NCBI RefSeq assembly: GCF_009905375.1
Contig: NC_133653.1
Coordinates: forward strand, 70,008,920 to 70,072,919
DNA: 64,000 nucleotides
Reading direction: 5' to 3'
From: Apium graveolens
Taxonomy: Eukaryota > Streptophyta > Magnoliopsida > Apiales > Apiaceae
Positions 49,101-60,249 of this stretch are shown piece after piece. Under the pieces are notes generated by a model that did no database searches, was not told where the DNA came from, and worked only from the letters and a program-made list of their open reading frames with translations. A program made the position numbers and the translations under genes. The number at the start of each line of letters is the position of its first letter. Within the stretch, counting starts at the first letter, position 1.

Positions 49101-52100
49101 CTGATTAGTTTATTTTTGTGTAATCAGGATTTTCATAAATCAGCTGCGTGGACATAATCCACATATAACTAGTGTTGAAATTGATCGGTGCTTGGAAAGT
49201 GATTTTGCGATGTGGTTTAAAGCTTATGTAAGTTAAATTGATACATTTATATTTAATATTATATAACTGTGAACTATTTTTTCCGCATTCTAATAGTCGC
49301 CATTATATTTTTTCAGGCTCAAAATTCATCACTGGTACCAAATGAATATGTTCGCGATATTTCATTGGGACCTCTTCGTTCGGTTAAGTCGGTACCAATT
49401 TACTATGTGAATGGGTATAAATTTCATACACGAGAATATGGGGCTGATAGGTCAACGTTCAACAGTGGATACAAGTGAACAGGGTATTTGAACCCATCAT
49501 ATATATTAATCAAAATGCAATTAATTTCAGGAAATAAAGGAGGGGCTTGCCAGAAGCATGTCAGCCCAATCTGCAGAGCGCGTATCGCAAAAATCAAGCA
49601 TACCAGCCCAATCTGCACAGCGTGTACCAAAAAAACCTGGACAACAAAATTCAACTCAATCAGTACAAAGAAAACCAGCCCAATCTGCAGAACGCGTAAC
49701 AGAAAAATCAGGAAAATGCAATTCAACTCCATTAGGAAAGAGGATTCCAGCTCGATCAGAACATCGTTACAACAAACAAGTAAGTGATGAATTATTTCTG
49801 ATTAGAAAAATATTAACAAGATTTGTTTTTCCCTCTATTGTAAGCTAGGTATTTTTCAGACATACAATGTGTATTATAGTTATATACAATTTTATAATTT
49901 GGATTACAAGTAATACACATAAAAAAATATACTTTGTTTGTATACTGTGTTTGATAACAAGTAACACACATACATATTTTTTTTTAATTCCATTATGCAT
50001 TGTAGTTACATACAATATTATAATTGGATTGGTGCATAATCAAAATCACGGAACTAAAGTTCATATGTCAATTAATTTTAGAAAAACAAGGAAGTGCTTG
50101 ACTTTGGGAGTCCCACTGGAAGCAGACCAACTCAATCACAAGAACAATCACCTGTTCAATCAAGACAGCAGGCATCCCAGCACACATCTCATTCAATGCC
50201 AAACACCCCAGATCAGTCACAACAATCCCAGCAGCTCTCTGCTCAATCACATCAACTGACACCAAACACACTAAATTTATCTTCTACAGCTGCTAATAAT
50301 TTTGGTTGTTGGTCCATTGGCTCTACACATATTGACGGACGGATTCAAGTAGAAGTTATTGAGGATGTGTAAGTTTTTATTTAATTGTTTTATCGCAAAA
50401 TTGTTTCTGTTTTGTAAATTTAGGAGTGTTATTCATATGCCTTGCATAAATTTTGTTTTCTTAAGGTTGGAACCGTCAAATCAGTGCTCTTCTAGGATTA
50501 GGAAAATCATATACGAGAGACTTGAGCCTGAAGGATATAACTGGAAGTCAATTTCAAAAGAAACTCGAGATTTTTATTTTGAGGAATTTAAGGTAAATAC
50601 ACATCTTGTAATTTCATTCCTTCTTGTACTTGAATTTATGAATTGCTTTGTAACAAGGAGTCGTTTATTGTTGTAGAAATATTTTGTGTGGAAGCAATTG
50701 GATGCAGTGGTATATCGGGGCTGGTTAATAACTGCACGGAAGAAGTATTCAGAAGTGTGTAGTGTTGCTCGAGCTCGCTGGGAAAAGGGTGAAGAACGAC
50801 ATTCAGGACTTGGCCAGAATGTTTATGAGAAATGGGTAACATTTTGGCAATCTCCAGATTTTCAAAGGAAGTCGATGATTCAGAAAAATAATCGTTGCGG
50901 CGGGGCTGATGGCCACCATTCAACACACACGAGAGGTTCTGCCTCCCATAGGACGGTTACAGCTCGTTGGGTAATTTTTTATTGATACATTATATGTTTT
51001 TTTTAAATTATAATCCCATGCTCTAAGGTGTGCTGCTCATTTTTATAGAAAATGAAGTACAATCGCGAGCCAACTGCAGATCAGGTGTTTTTATTGACGC
51101 ACACTAAACGTGTGAAGAAAAAGAAGAATTTGCAATATGGCGAGAATGGCGAGGATGACGACGATGATGAAGATGACCTTGACTCTGGTGTCGAAAGGAT
51201 TTGGGTTGATAAAAAAAGCCAACAAACATATGTAAGTTATTTTAATTTTCGTATGTGCTTATTTTTAGCTTGCTTTTATGCAAAAATGGTAAAAAATTAC
51301 AAGTACAAGATAAATTACAAGTACAAGATAAATTAGGAGTTGCAGAATTCTTTCCTCCTTTCCTCTGCCTAATTATTTTTTTATGTCAGTATTATCTTAT
51401 GTGGTTCTTCCGCTTTTTGACCATTTTGTTGTTGCGTGAAGGGTATGCATATTAATCTACCAATTATTTGTATTCAATGTGACCAATAATTATTAAATCA
51501 TCATCTATTTGATATTACTGTACGTGCAACCAGATTCTTTATGTTGTGATTTATATGTTTAACATAGTTTTGGTCGAATCTTTAAATTTAACCGCTGATA
51601 TTTTTAGACATATTTAGATTTGGTCTAATTTGGTCTTAAACTGGAAAAATGAAATACCCGACATATGAAAGACAATTTAATTTTTATGTTGGTATGAATT
51701 GTTATGCACATTGTGATTTCTTAGAATTGCGGTTTTATACATGACCTTGGGTTGTTATGAAGATTACTCTACTGGGGAAATGTGCTTATGTAGGAAGGAA
51801 ATGTTGTTTCTTTGGTTACAATTAATTTTATCAATTTTATGTTCAATAGCCGGTAATACTGTGGATGGGTGCAGGAAACATTCCTGAGACTTTGTGAGCT
51901 CCATGAGAAAGCTGGAGAGCCTGTTGATAAGAATGCTATTTTTCTTGAGGCAGCAGGAGGTGTTGACAAGAAAAAGAGGGTCTATGGAGTTGGTTCATCG
52001 CAAAGTATCTTTTATGGCTCAAAGATTACTCCTACTTGCAGTTCATCCTTTCCCAATGCAGAAAATCAGAAGTTGCAAGAGGAATTAAAATTTATGAAGG

Positions 52101-55100
52101 ATAAAATGAAAAAAATGGAGAACCAAATTGCCAAAATTCTCGAGGCTACTTCTGCTCAAGCTGTTCAGTCCCCTACCACTCCTAACGCTGATCTGGAAAG
52201 CGAGAATGATGATGAGTAACTAGTTTAGTATGTTAACTAGTTTCGCATGTTAACTAGTTTAGACTTTTCATGGTGCAATTGACTATATTTTGTGCACTTG
52301 ACTGTATTTTGTTGTATGACACTATAATAGTGTTGCAAGGGTGAACACTTGGTTGTGAACTGTGATAGTATAACTAGTACCTCAGCAGAATTAAAGGCTT
52401 GCTTTTGGATATGTTGGTGTACTATTCCAAGGGGTTGAGATAACTTAACTCTTACTCCCAATTTGGAATTTGGATATTAGCCAAGTGTTTCTTTTGATAT
52501 TTATTTTGTTGGGAAACTGTTGTGTGTTTTTAAATTTACTAACATACATTTTGTTTGGTTCTTTTTAACCAAATTTAACGACGGATAGCCTATTAATTCC
52601 TTGTTGGTTATTTTGTTACTAAATTTAACAACAGATTTTTATTTGATACTAGTTTGTTACTGGATTTAATAACAGATTTTCATTAGAATTTTGTTGCTAG
52701 ATTTAGCAACCAAAATATTGGTGTTTATTTTGTTACTAAATTTAACAACAGATGTTTCGATAGCATTTTGTTACTGAATTTAACAACAAATTTTCATTAG
52801 AATTTTGTTACTAGATTTAGCAACCAATATATTGGTATTTATTTTGTTACTAAATTTAACAACTGACATTCCGATATTATTTTGTTACTATTTTTTAATA
52901 ACAGATTTTCATTAGAATTCTGTGGCTATATTTAGCAACCGAAATATTCTGTTAGTTTATGGTGTTTATTTTGTTAGTTTCTGAAGAGGTGGTGTGTTAT
53001 TAGTTTGTTATTAATCCGTTACTAATTTAGTAACGAACACTCAATCGGTTAGTAAGGTGCTTCCCAACGACGTTTCCTCCAACGGTCTAGTTCAGTGGGC
53101 GTTTCGTTAGGAATGTCTTTTACCTATGGATTTGCTTGATTTGCCAACCGAATCTGGCGTTGGTAATAATGAAATTTCTTGTAGTGATTCCTCCTATACT
53201 GATTCTATCATGTATGAGTTCTATAAATTGGATTGCCCTAGTTTAAGAAAATAGCTGAAAGCGATATCTATGCACTTGAAATTATTACACGTAACCTAAA
53301 AAATATAAATATTAACAAGAATATGTTAAAGAAAAGTTCTGTAGCAAAAAAAGAAAGAAAGTTAAGTTGCATTAAAAATTTATTAGTCTCGGTGGAATGC
53401 AACAGCAAAGAATATTCAGACAATAATATGTAACAGTTCCAGAAGTATGACAAAAATTAGAAAGCACTATACAAGTATACTGAACAGTTTGAAGGCAATA
53501 CCATTTCTTCAAATTTGAAAGTAATGTAGCTTTATTTAGAAAATAATAAATTGATAACCATCTTGACTAAAATTAATCACTTACCTTGCGACCAGAGAAT
53601 TTTTCTTTTAGATCTTTGATATCCATCTGCACTTCTGGGAGTTCAAGAGCTTTAATGAATCGACTGGGATCAATCCCAATGGGATACTGTGTTTGAAATT
53701 TCATAGTTAATGTTATTACATAATAATATTGTATTAGTCTCAAAAATAATACATGTCAAAAGAATACAAGTAAACAGGTGCATACCGCAGCCACTCGTGT
53801 AATCTTCCCTTGATCCTCTACTCCCTCAGGTGTGCCTTCAAGCCCAAGAATCCTAGTACAAGCACTTACAAAATGCCTCGCATAGTCATAAGTACTGTGA
53901 AATCTGAGAGACAAAGAGTAAATCAGATTCTTTTGCAAGTGTGTCGCTAATTTGTCAAATAATATATGTACAGTTAAATGCAATTAAAATTGTAAGTTAT
54001 ATTACAAGCTTATTAAAAGTTTTGTTAGCAACGTTATTTTTCAAGAATGATGTTTAAAATATCTAATTTTACAAATATGACATTATGATATGGTGATTTC
54101 TTGGGTCTAGAAACTATTTATTGATCTGGATTCACTGTTCTAATGTTATGAAAGAAACTAAGAAATATTACTTTAAATGATGAAGACAAAACAATAGTAA
54201 CAATGAAATTCCTTTTCGTAGATGAGGCCAAGGAAGATTGAACATGGTAATTTTCTACTCCTCCCTTTAAAATTAACCTCAAAGCCTTAAAACCCTATCA
54301 CAGTTAACCAGATTAAGCTTGTGACTCATGAGTAATGACATATCAAACAATATTAGACCCATATGCTTCTCCAGCACTGTATGTCTTATACAGACTCCTT
54401 TCCATATTATTAAAATAAAAGTCTTTTATGGAAAATAAAATTGATATAAACATGATATTTCGAGATATACCCAACTAAATCAGCAGCTAGTACTGATTTT
54501 AGTAACTCTGACCGAGATGGAAGCATCCGGTGAATCTCTGAAGAAGGAAAAGGTGTGTGAAGGAACCATCCAACTTTCATTTTTCTGTCATGCTCCTTGA
54601 GGTATTGGGGAAGAAACATCAGATGGTAATCATGGCACCAAACAACATTGCCTTCCTCATAATGTTCATTGACCACCTCTGCAAACATTTGGTTGGCTCT
54701 CTTATATGCATCGAACTGGGACTGGAAACTACGGGTTGTGGCAAGACGATTTTCTTGTGGAAGGCCAAGATAATGAAAAAGTGGCCACAAGATGTTGTTA
54801 CAGTAGCCATTATAATATTGATGAAAAGTCTCTTTATCAAGGAAAACTGGGATACATTTCTGAAATACAAGAGAATTTAAGAGTAGATAAATAACATCAG
54901 CTGCTACCAAAGCAGTAACATTACATAGTAAATTTGTGTACACTCTTAAACAAATTAGAAAAATGGTATGAGACTTAATGATAAAAACCTTTTCCGCAAG
55001 AGCATTAGTAAGTGATATTTGTCCAAATTCATCAGGTACATTCACCCCAGCCCATCCTATCCATTTCGCTTCAAGTTCATCAATGCCTACATTAAAATTT

Positions 55101-56478
55101 TGCAACATCTTTCAGCATGCTCAATGGTCCTCAAAATTTTATTCATGCATACTGAATACAGAATGACACAAGTAATACAGAAAATATCAACTTTGACCTT
55201 AAGGTGAAACTAATATTACAAACAGCAGTAGTATTATAGACAAGAAAGAACTGATGTAAAATTTTATGATCATATAGATGTAAACTGAATGGACACTTAC
55301 CCAGAAGTGCACTGACTAGTCCCCCTACACTATCTTCTAGTGTCCATGAGTCTTTCCCCGTCCTCTTTGCATTTACAGGTAGCCTATTTGCAACCACCAA
55401 TAAACGTTGTTTTGGCAGCCTTCTCTTTTGTGTATTCTGTCCATAGACATTAAGAACTCCTGCCTCTGTGATTACATCCGATGACTGTTCATTATCGAGG
55501 CCCTCCCCACCAACTAAATTTTGGCCGTCCTCGACAGTGCCATTATCCCCTTTAAAATCTTTCCCTTCTTCCTCATTTGCATTGAGTGACCTGTTGGATT
55601 TCTTGAGTTCTTTTTCTTTTAAAAGCCTCTCCAGTCTAGTCCTCAGCATGGCAGAACTGTGATCATAGTTTTCAGAAGACATATCTCCGGTCTGCAATTC
55701 CGCCTGCATATTGTGATAGATTGCACGTGAGTTAGTGCCTCCCATGGACAGTTTGTCACATACTAATTGCTCGGATTTAGTACGATGCTATATGGTACAG
55801 AACTTTCTGGAAGCAAGTGCTTCCATAAGTGACCACTGTATAGAACTACATAACGAGAACTTAAGTTAATTATCATTTGAAGTGCAGCTTATATATGTCT
55901 CGAGCTCAAAAAAGGAAAACTCATTAAGTTCGCTGTCAACAAAGGTCTCTATCTGCAACTTTTTTGATAAGCAATTTTAAAATCAATCAGCAACAGATCC
56001 ATAATACATAAAACCACTTTCATCAACTTATCAATCAAAAGGGTCACTTTCATTCTACTTGCACTAACATATATATCAGCCATAATATTACACTATACAC
56101 TTCCGCACTAGTAAATCAGCATCCTTTCAGTAAAGTGCGATTCGAAAATCACAAACTGAAGTTTCAGTAAACAGAATGGTGATAATTATCCAGTCCTGAG
56201 AAACTAAAACAATCTGATACTACTACTATTCATCAATAAAACCCTAAAAACAGAAAACTTCATACAATTAATTACAAAGAGTAAAAAAACTAAATGTATA
56301 ATACCTTAAAAAATTCAAAATCCATTAAATGCAGTATCATAAATTGACTAAAATCAAAAGGGGTAATAATCAAAAGCAAAAGGATAACTAAAACTCATAC
56401 AAAAAGCACAAAAATTACCAAATCTTTTTGTAAAGCGGCGATTTCTTCACAAGACTTGACCCTGATCATATCAGTCAT
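37191..56478 (-). CDS. TPS1: Alpha,alpha-trehalose-phosphate synthase (UDP-forming), class I (TPS1-like)
   Basis: Makes trehalose 6-phosphate from UDP-glucose and glucose 6-phosphate in the cytosol. Exons (5' to 3'): 56419-56478, 55301-55787, 54989-55086, 54471-54859, 53786-53903, 53585-53686, 44543-44693, 43535-43623, 42947-42995, 42544-42650, 41422-41609, 39758-39875, 38880-39056, 38683-38805, 38504-38591, 38280-38410, 38090-38188, 37191-37505. All introns are GT..AG and phases agree, giving 962 residues. The N-terminal extension has RTRLERLLKEKEL as in class I enzymes. The GT20 domain (about 148-620) keeps ANRLPV, HQYYNGYCNNILWP, WCHDYHL, HTPFPSSE, GVDRLDTIKGIPQK and DGMNLVSYEF. The TPP-like domain (about 648-870) has GFYATLTEP where phosphatases need DxDxT, so phosphatase activity is not expected. 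Many introns and the missing phosphatase motif both indicate class I. A start at 55745 (928 residues) is possible. Intron 6 carries a CACTA transposon. Confidence 0.93.
39025..39164. repeat. 70-bp tandem duplication covering the 5' end and acceptor of TPS exon 13
   Basis: Positions 39,025-39,094 and 39,095-39,164 are direct repeats with about a dozen differences. The outer copy duplicates the intron end and first 33 or so bases of exon 13, including an intact TATACAG acceptor near 39,127. The outer copy would encode GFNATLTEP, the used copy GFYATLTEP. Confidence 0.85.
42379..42402. repeat. AT microsatellite in TPS intron 10
   Basis: A run of about twelve TA dinucleotides in the intron between exons 10 and 11. 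Confidence 0.9.
44790..44980 (-). repeat. Inverted-repeat/SINE-like fragment in TPS intron 6
   Basis: GTGCTACACCACC at 44,909-44,921 pairs with GGTGTGGTGTAGCAT at 44,966-44,980. The minus strand from 44,923 reads GGGTGGTGTAGCACTTAACT, which is A-box-like, followed by GCAGGATTCTAGAGG. This could be a degenerate SINE head or a small MITE end; neither is proven. The open frame at 44,946-45,185 has no recognisable domain. Confidence 0.3.
45340..45725. repeat. Left subterminal repeats of the CACTA element
   Basis: About ten copies of AACGGAAT/ATTCCGTTA words in both orientations fill this region. Such short subterminal repeats are the binding sites for the element's second protein (TnpA in En/Spm). 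Direct binding here is inference. Confidence 0.65.
46474..49478 (+). pseudogene. CACTA transposase (TNP2/TnpD type), interrupted
   Basis: Starts MNNDRDWMYQRKDSRGFLTRN: a Transposase-associated zinc domain (CPCFKCENR), then the TNP2 domain (RLGLSADGFQPFG, SSWPIIVTPYNLPPWMC, WKTAGHLACPHC), then HNLDVMHVEKNVFENI and a DUF4218-like part (FREFLPNNVWEAVTELSLFFR, MYPFERFLRHLK). Two in-frame TGA codons lie at 47,896 and 48,103. The first is one C-to-T change from Arg; the second is in a spot that also looks like compensating one-base indels. Splices 49,047/49,130 and 49,228/49,318 fit a continuing frame with AQNSSLVPNEYVRDI (DUF4216-like), ending at 49,478 before that domain is complete. It would cut and move CACTA elements. 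Confidence 0.8.
49558..52219 (+). CDS. CACTA second gene, Transposase_24-like (TnpA-like) protein
   Basis: Six exons fit without a stop: 49,558-49,779, 50,082-50,368, 50,466-50,592, 50,677-50,970, 51,049-51,231 and 51,875-52,219, all GT..AG with matching phases, giving 485 residues. The N-terminus has four PAQSAERV-like repeats. A Gln/Ser-rich stretch follows (about 80-150). Then comes a Transposase_24-type core (YNWKSISKETRDFYFEEFK, VARARWEKGEERHSGLGQNVYEKW, FLLTHTKR, ETFLRLCELHEKAGE). An acidic run of Asp/Glu lies near residue 320, and a C-terminal heptad helix (LQEELKFMKDKMKKMENQI). By analogy with En/Spm it would bind the subterminal repeats. Expression is unknown. Confidence 0.7.
52220..52559. 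other. CACTA 3' non-coding stretch
   Basis: Sequence between the stop of the second gene and the right subterminal repeats. TAACTAGTTT is repeated near 52,220-52,260. No gene seen. Confidence 0.5.
52560..53165. repeat. Right subterminal repeats of the CACTA element
   Basis: Six to seven diverged units of about 90 bp contain GTTACTAAATTTAACAAC followed by an AGATTTTCATTAGAA-type half. The final 130 bp change to AACGGT/CAACGAC words like those at the left end. The unit type differs from the left side, as is usual for CACTA ends. Confidence 0.65.
56419..56478 (-). other. TPS1: TPS exon 1 (20 codons), alternative N-terminus
   Basis: The ATG at 56,478 lies about 75 bp downstream of a TATA box and just after a CT-rich leader. 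The 20 codons end at a GT donor in phase 0. An acceptor at 55,788 (ATATAG) lets the next exon continue in phase 0, adding 34 residues to the ATG at 55,745; an in-frame TAG is removed exactly at that acceptor. If the acceptor is instead further in, exon 1 would be leader sequence with a short upstream frame. Confidence 0.6.
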
Positions 56479-56549
56479 AATGAGAGAGAGAGAGAGGCCT
56501 AGAGTGAGAAAGTTAAAGCAAATTGTGAAGAAGGCCAAGCAAGGTTTAT

Positions 56550-56559
56550 GTATATATAC
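56550..56559 (-). promoter_or_regulatory. TATA box of the TPS gene
   Basis: On the minus strand GTATATATACATAAA is followed by a pyrimidine-rich stretch and a CTCTCTCTCTC run directly before the ATG at 56,478. The spacing would put the transcription start near 56,525 and give a 5' leader of about 45 nt. Position and composition fit a plant core promoter. Confidence 0.55.
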
Positions 56560-58200
56560 AAGTAGGGGAAATTAATAGGGGGCAGTAGGAGGGTTTTTTG
56601 GGTGAGTATGATTAGACACAAATCTTTAGAAGCAAATACACATGATGACGAGTATGTATCCATAATTAGAAAAGAGAAAGAAAGAAAGTTGGGAATGTAT
56701 ATAGTGATGAAACAAAGAAAGAAATTTGTGTGGAGAGGTTGAGAAAGAACCAAAGGGAGTTACAACTCATTACACCATACACCTCAAAGATTTTACTTAG
56801 AGATGGACACTATACACTTTCTTGCCATGCAGACGCCTCTGCAGCGTATCTTTATGTGTACGTGTGGCACCGCCTTCAAAATGCAACTCACTAGTTTTTA
56901 TCGGATTGTATTTTTTACAATCTTTTTTATTTAGGGTAAGAGATCGAAGTCTTACGAAAAATCGAGAGACATAAAAGAGCAAGTTCTTCTGATAATTTAT
57001 TAACGATTTTGATATCTTCCAATAAGTGGTGAAATTAAATTGATAGAATTAAATCAAGTGTAGCAATATGAATTACACTGATTTTTCCTCGTACATATTA
57101 GAGGATCGAAAAAAATTAATCCTTTCTTCTCCAATTTTTTAAAATTTAGAATCGAAATCATGAGGATAAAAATTTAAAAATATTTTTGCAAAAGAAAAAA
57201 TCTATTAACTACGATTCGGAGTAACAATGTTATTTATACTGATCTACACTGCACAAAATATAAATTGATCCGGTTTGCCCAACCTTCAAATTAGATTTAT
57301 AGGTTAAAAATGAACTAGCATAATAACCCGTACGAAACACGTGTCATTTTCTATAAATTTTTTTATACATAATGCAATTATAATGTTTGTTTTCTTATCT
57401 GTAAATATTGTATAATGTCTAACATATATCAAATATAAGTTGATTGTTTATCAATGTGATTATTTTTATACAAGACATTTCAAATCACATGACGTTTCTA
57501 ATATAACTTATTAATTAAGCAATATATATATATATATATATATATTCTTATTTGTGTTGTATAATTTGTATTTAATAAATAAATATAAATATGGCAGTCA
57601 GTGTATGTTTAAAACGAAACGATTAAATTTAATCTATAAAATGCTGTTAGTATGTTAACAAATAAAAAGCTAAAAATTAACATATATGTTAAATACAGAG
57701 TTGACCAGATTGGTCTATATTATTACCGAGTTTACAACTAACTTACAATTGATTTAATTTAAAAAGATAAAAAAGGCATAATTGAAGTCATAATGACTTG
57801 CAATCATAATATACAATAATGTAAAATTTACACTACTGTTAATATAAAATTTGATTTTAAAGAAAAATGTTAAATTTTGAAATTCAACGTATGTATTTAC
57901 ACTACTGTTAACAAAATAAGATTAAGTTATATGTCTGTGTACATTTTTTAGTAAATTACGATAGTTTCAATTATTTATATGCTAAATATTTGATTTATAT
58001 ACATGTATAATCATTATTAACATCTAGTGAGGCAACTGATTACTTAAATAACATGCATCTATAATTATTCAAAAATTAAAATTATGTAATAAATAAATTG
58101 CAATAATTTATATATGGTATTCACATTATCATTAACAAACAATCCATATCTATTTTTTACGCAACTGAGTATCAATCATGGTTATACCATAAAAATAAAT
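56560..58200. other. Upstream intergenic DNA of the TPS gene
   Basis: About 1.6 kb, AT-rich. It holds a copy of a dispersed repeat (57,312-57,612), a TA microsatellite (57,519-57,544) and no open frame with a recognisable domain. Distal TPS promoter elements probably lie in its first part; none can be named from sequence alone. Confidence 0.5.
57312..57612 (+). repeat. Dispersed repeat, copy 1
   Basis: It opens GAACTAGCATAATAACCCG and ends CAGTCAGTGTATG. It aligns along its length with 60,558-60,848 (shared GTCATT, GTAAATATT, TATATCAAATATAA, ATTTGTATTT blocks). No coding potential; the type is not determined. Confidence 0.6.
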
Positions 58201-58214
58201 TGCCGCTACTCTTC

Positions 58215-58402
58215 GGGTGCGCACTGTGTAAACCCAACAGGCTCACGCAATATCCTGCAAATCATGCGAACCAAGGTAAACTACACTTAAGCGACATGCT
58301 CTGGTTCAAAAGGCATAATTATAAATTCTCCTCCCGTGGGATTCGAATCTGTGACCAAGAGGATAATTATCCTTTTTTTAACCCACTGAGCCAACCCCTA
58401 CG
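58215..58402 (-). mobile_element. tRNA-derived SINE
   Basis: The minus strand reads GGTTGGCTCAGTGGGTT at 58,396-58,380 (A box) and GATTCGAATCCCACGG at 58,349-58,334 (B box), about 35 bp apart. The head is tRNA-like. The body continues toward 58,215 with GGTTCGCATGATTTGCAGG. The hAT-type element is inserted next to its 5' end. Confidence 0.6.
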
Positions 58403-58410
58403 GGTTATAT

Positions 58411-59113
58411 TAGGGGTGAGCGCGGTGCGGGCGGTGCGGTTTTCCTCAAACCGCAAACCAAACCGCACATGCGTTTTGCTCAAGTTTCCAAACCGCAACC
58501 GCACCGCGTACCCTCGAAAATCGCATAAACCACATCACAAAAATGCGGTGTGGTGTGGTGCGGTTCATTGCGGTTTATACTTTACAAGTTCAAAAAAATT
58601 AAATAAATACAAAACTTAAATTTAATCAAATTTCCGAAAATAGTTTTAGTCAATCAGAATGCAACATCTTAGTTCACTAGTATAAATACTTGGATTTTGG
58701 TTTTCCCAGTGAAGAAATACAAACAAGAGATTGTGTAGTCTCTTTTTTATTTGTTAGAAGATTGTGTGGTCCATTTGAATTCCTTAATAAATTTAACATA
58801 TAATTCTAACTCAATAAGGATGTTATGGCCATATGGTGAAATTCAGTTTAACTAAGAACATAAAATGGTTGTTTATGTTACCCGATAGGAATATAAGTGT
58901 GTATATATATATAAATAATATATTAAATATTGCGGTGCGGTGCGGTTTGAACCACATTTCAGAAATTTAAAACCACAACCCGCACCGCACCGCGCGGTTT
59001 ATTAAAAATTCAAACCGCAACCGCACCATGAAAATTAAAAACCGCGTTTTTCGGTGTGGTTTGGTGCGGTGCGGGCGGTTTTTGCGGTTTGTGCGGTTTT
59101 CTGCTCACCTCTA
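58411..59113. mobile_element. Non-autonomous hAT-type element, 703 bp
   Basis: Ends are TAGGGGTGAGC and GCTCACCTCTA (one mismatch). GGTTATAT flanks both sides (58,403-58,410 and 59,114-59,121), the 8-bp duplication of the hAT superfamily. Both subterminal zones (58,421-58,570 and 58,930-59,100) are dense with TGCGGT/ACCGCA words in both orientations, in strong contrast to the AT-rich centre and surroundings. The single open frame across its left end is low-complexity and not a gene. It has no transposase, so it would have depended on another element. Confidence 0.85.
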
Positions 59114-59121
59114 GGTTATAT

Positions 59122-60240
59122 TGTAAAGACTTATTATTGATATTCATGATTTTTCCAATAATTCGAAGGAAAAATTGTAATTATATCGTTATTTAAATCA
59201 TTTTTAAGTTTCTTTCATTACGACTCTAATATTTCCTCATATAATAATTTGATAATATTGTATACTATTCTCTCAAAATTAAATATTTTTAATTCGATAA
59301 AGTTTTATAAATATCATTTGAACTGGTTAATTCTTTCAAATTTTTGAACAACGTATATTTTTTTTAAATAGTATAAAATGCATTGAATCAAATGCTACAA
59401 TATATTATAGATATAACTTTTATTTGAATAATTTAAAATATTTGTACTTGATCAATGAATATGGCTTATCTAAAATGATTCTTTTTAAAAAGCTAGTTTT
59501 TTTTAAAGTGAAAAATAAAAAATAAATTGATTTAATATATCATCTTAGTTTAACAAATTTCGTGAGATCTCATATCAAGTTTCAAATATTTTTTAAAATC
59601 AGGCCAACTCCCAAAAACAATAATGCGCTACCAGTGACATTAGTAATTTTAATACAAATAATCAATTGACTTGATCCTATAAAGACCTCAAACACATTTA
59701 TTTATATCAACATAAGATATTGAATTTTTTTACATTATTAGTAAGATATTCCTGTCGAGCTTGTAATTTAAATTTACTAAATATAAAATGTGACGATGTT
59801 TTTCGGCCAGGTCATGTAGTTAAATTTCGCGTATTTTTTGAACAATGGGCCAAGTTCTGATTTCAAATTCGAAAAAAATTAAAATGCATTGACTCATTAT
59901 AATTCGAACTTATTTAAATATGTAATACCAATATAGATTATTTATATATAATCAATTCTATTTTTAATATTTTCTTTAAAATTGTATATGTACATTTTAA
60001 TTACTTTTTATAATAAAAAATATGTTAAAAATATATTAGATATATTTTTAAACTAAAAAATAATTAATAAATAAGATAATAATCCATTTATGTACTATGC
60101 CTAACTTTATATCTGGAATTCAATTCTTTAAAATTAACTGTACAAAGATTCAAGTAACTATCTTTTTTTTTGGAATTCAAATAACTATCTTTAAAGTTAA
60201 ATAAAATATTCATTTAACATACTTACATATCATGTGTAGG
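59122..60240. other. AT-rich intergenic DNA, nothing recognised
   Basis: No gene, RNA or repeat structure that I can support in this 1.1-kb stretch. Confidence 0.6.
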
Positions 60241-60249
60241 ATAAAAAGC

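Larger units (their letters stand above)
45327..53186 (+). mobile_element. CACTA (En/Spm) DNA transposon, complete ends, 7,860 bp
   Basis: It begins CACTACAAGAATTCTCG and ends AATTTCTTGTAGTG, with ATT on each side (45,324-45,326 and 53,187-53,189), the 3-bp duplication typical of the superfamily. Both ends hold subterminal repeats. Two genes run on the plus strand: a TNP2-type transposase and a second Transposase_24-like gene. It sits in intron 6 of the TPS gene in opposite transcriptional orientation. Confidence 0.93.

Noticed and set aside
54557..54880. 107-residue plus-strand frame
   Set aside because: It is the antisense of TPS exon 4, whose minus-strand reading has the conserved GT20 motifs.
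37191..56478. Bifunctional synthase/phosphatase (class II TPS)
   Set aside because: The phosphatase-like domain lacks the DxDxT motif and the gene is intron-rich, both class I features.
58200..58619. 139-residue open frame on the plus strand
   Set aside because: It runs across the SINE and into the hAT-type element end, with low-complexity Arg/Pro/Asn composition and no domain.
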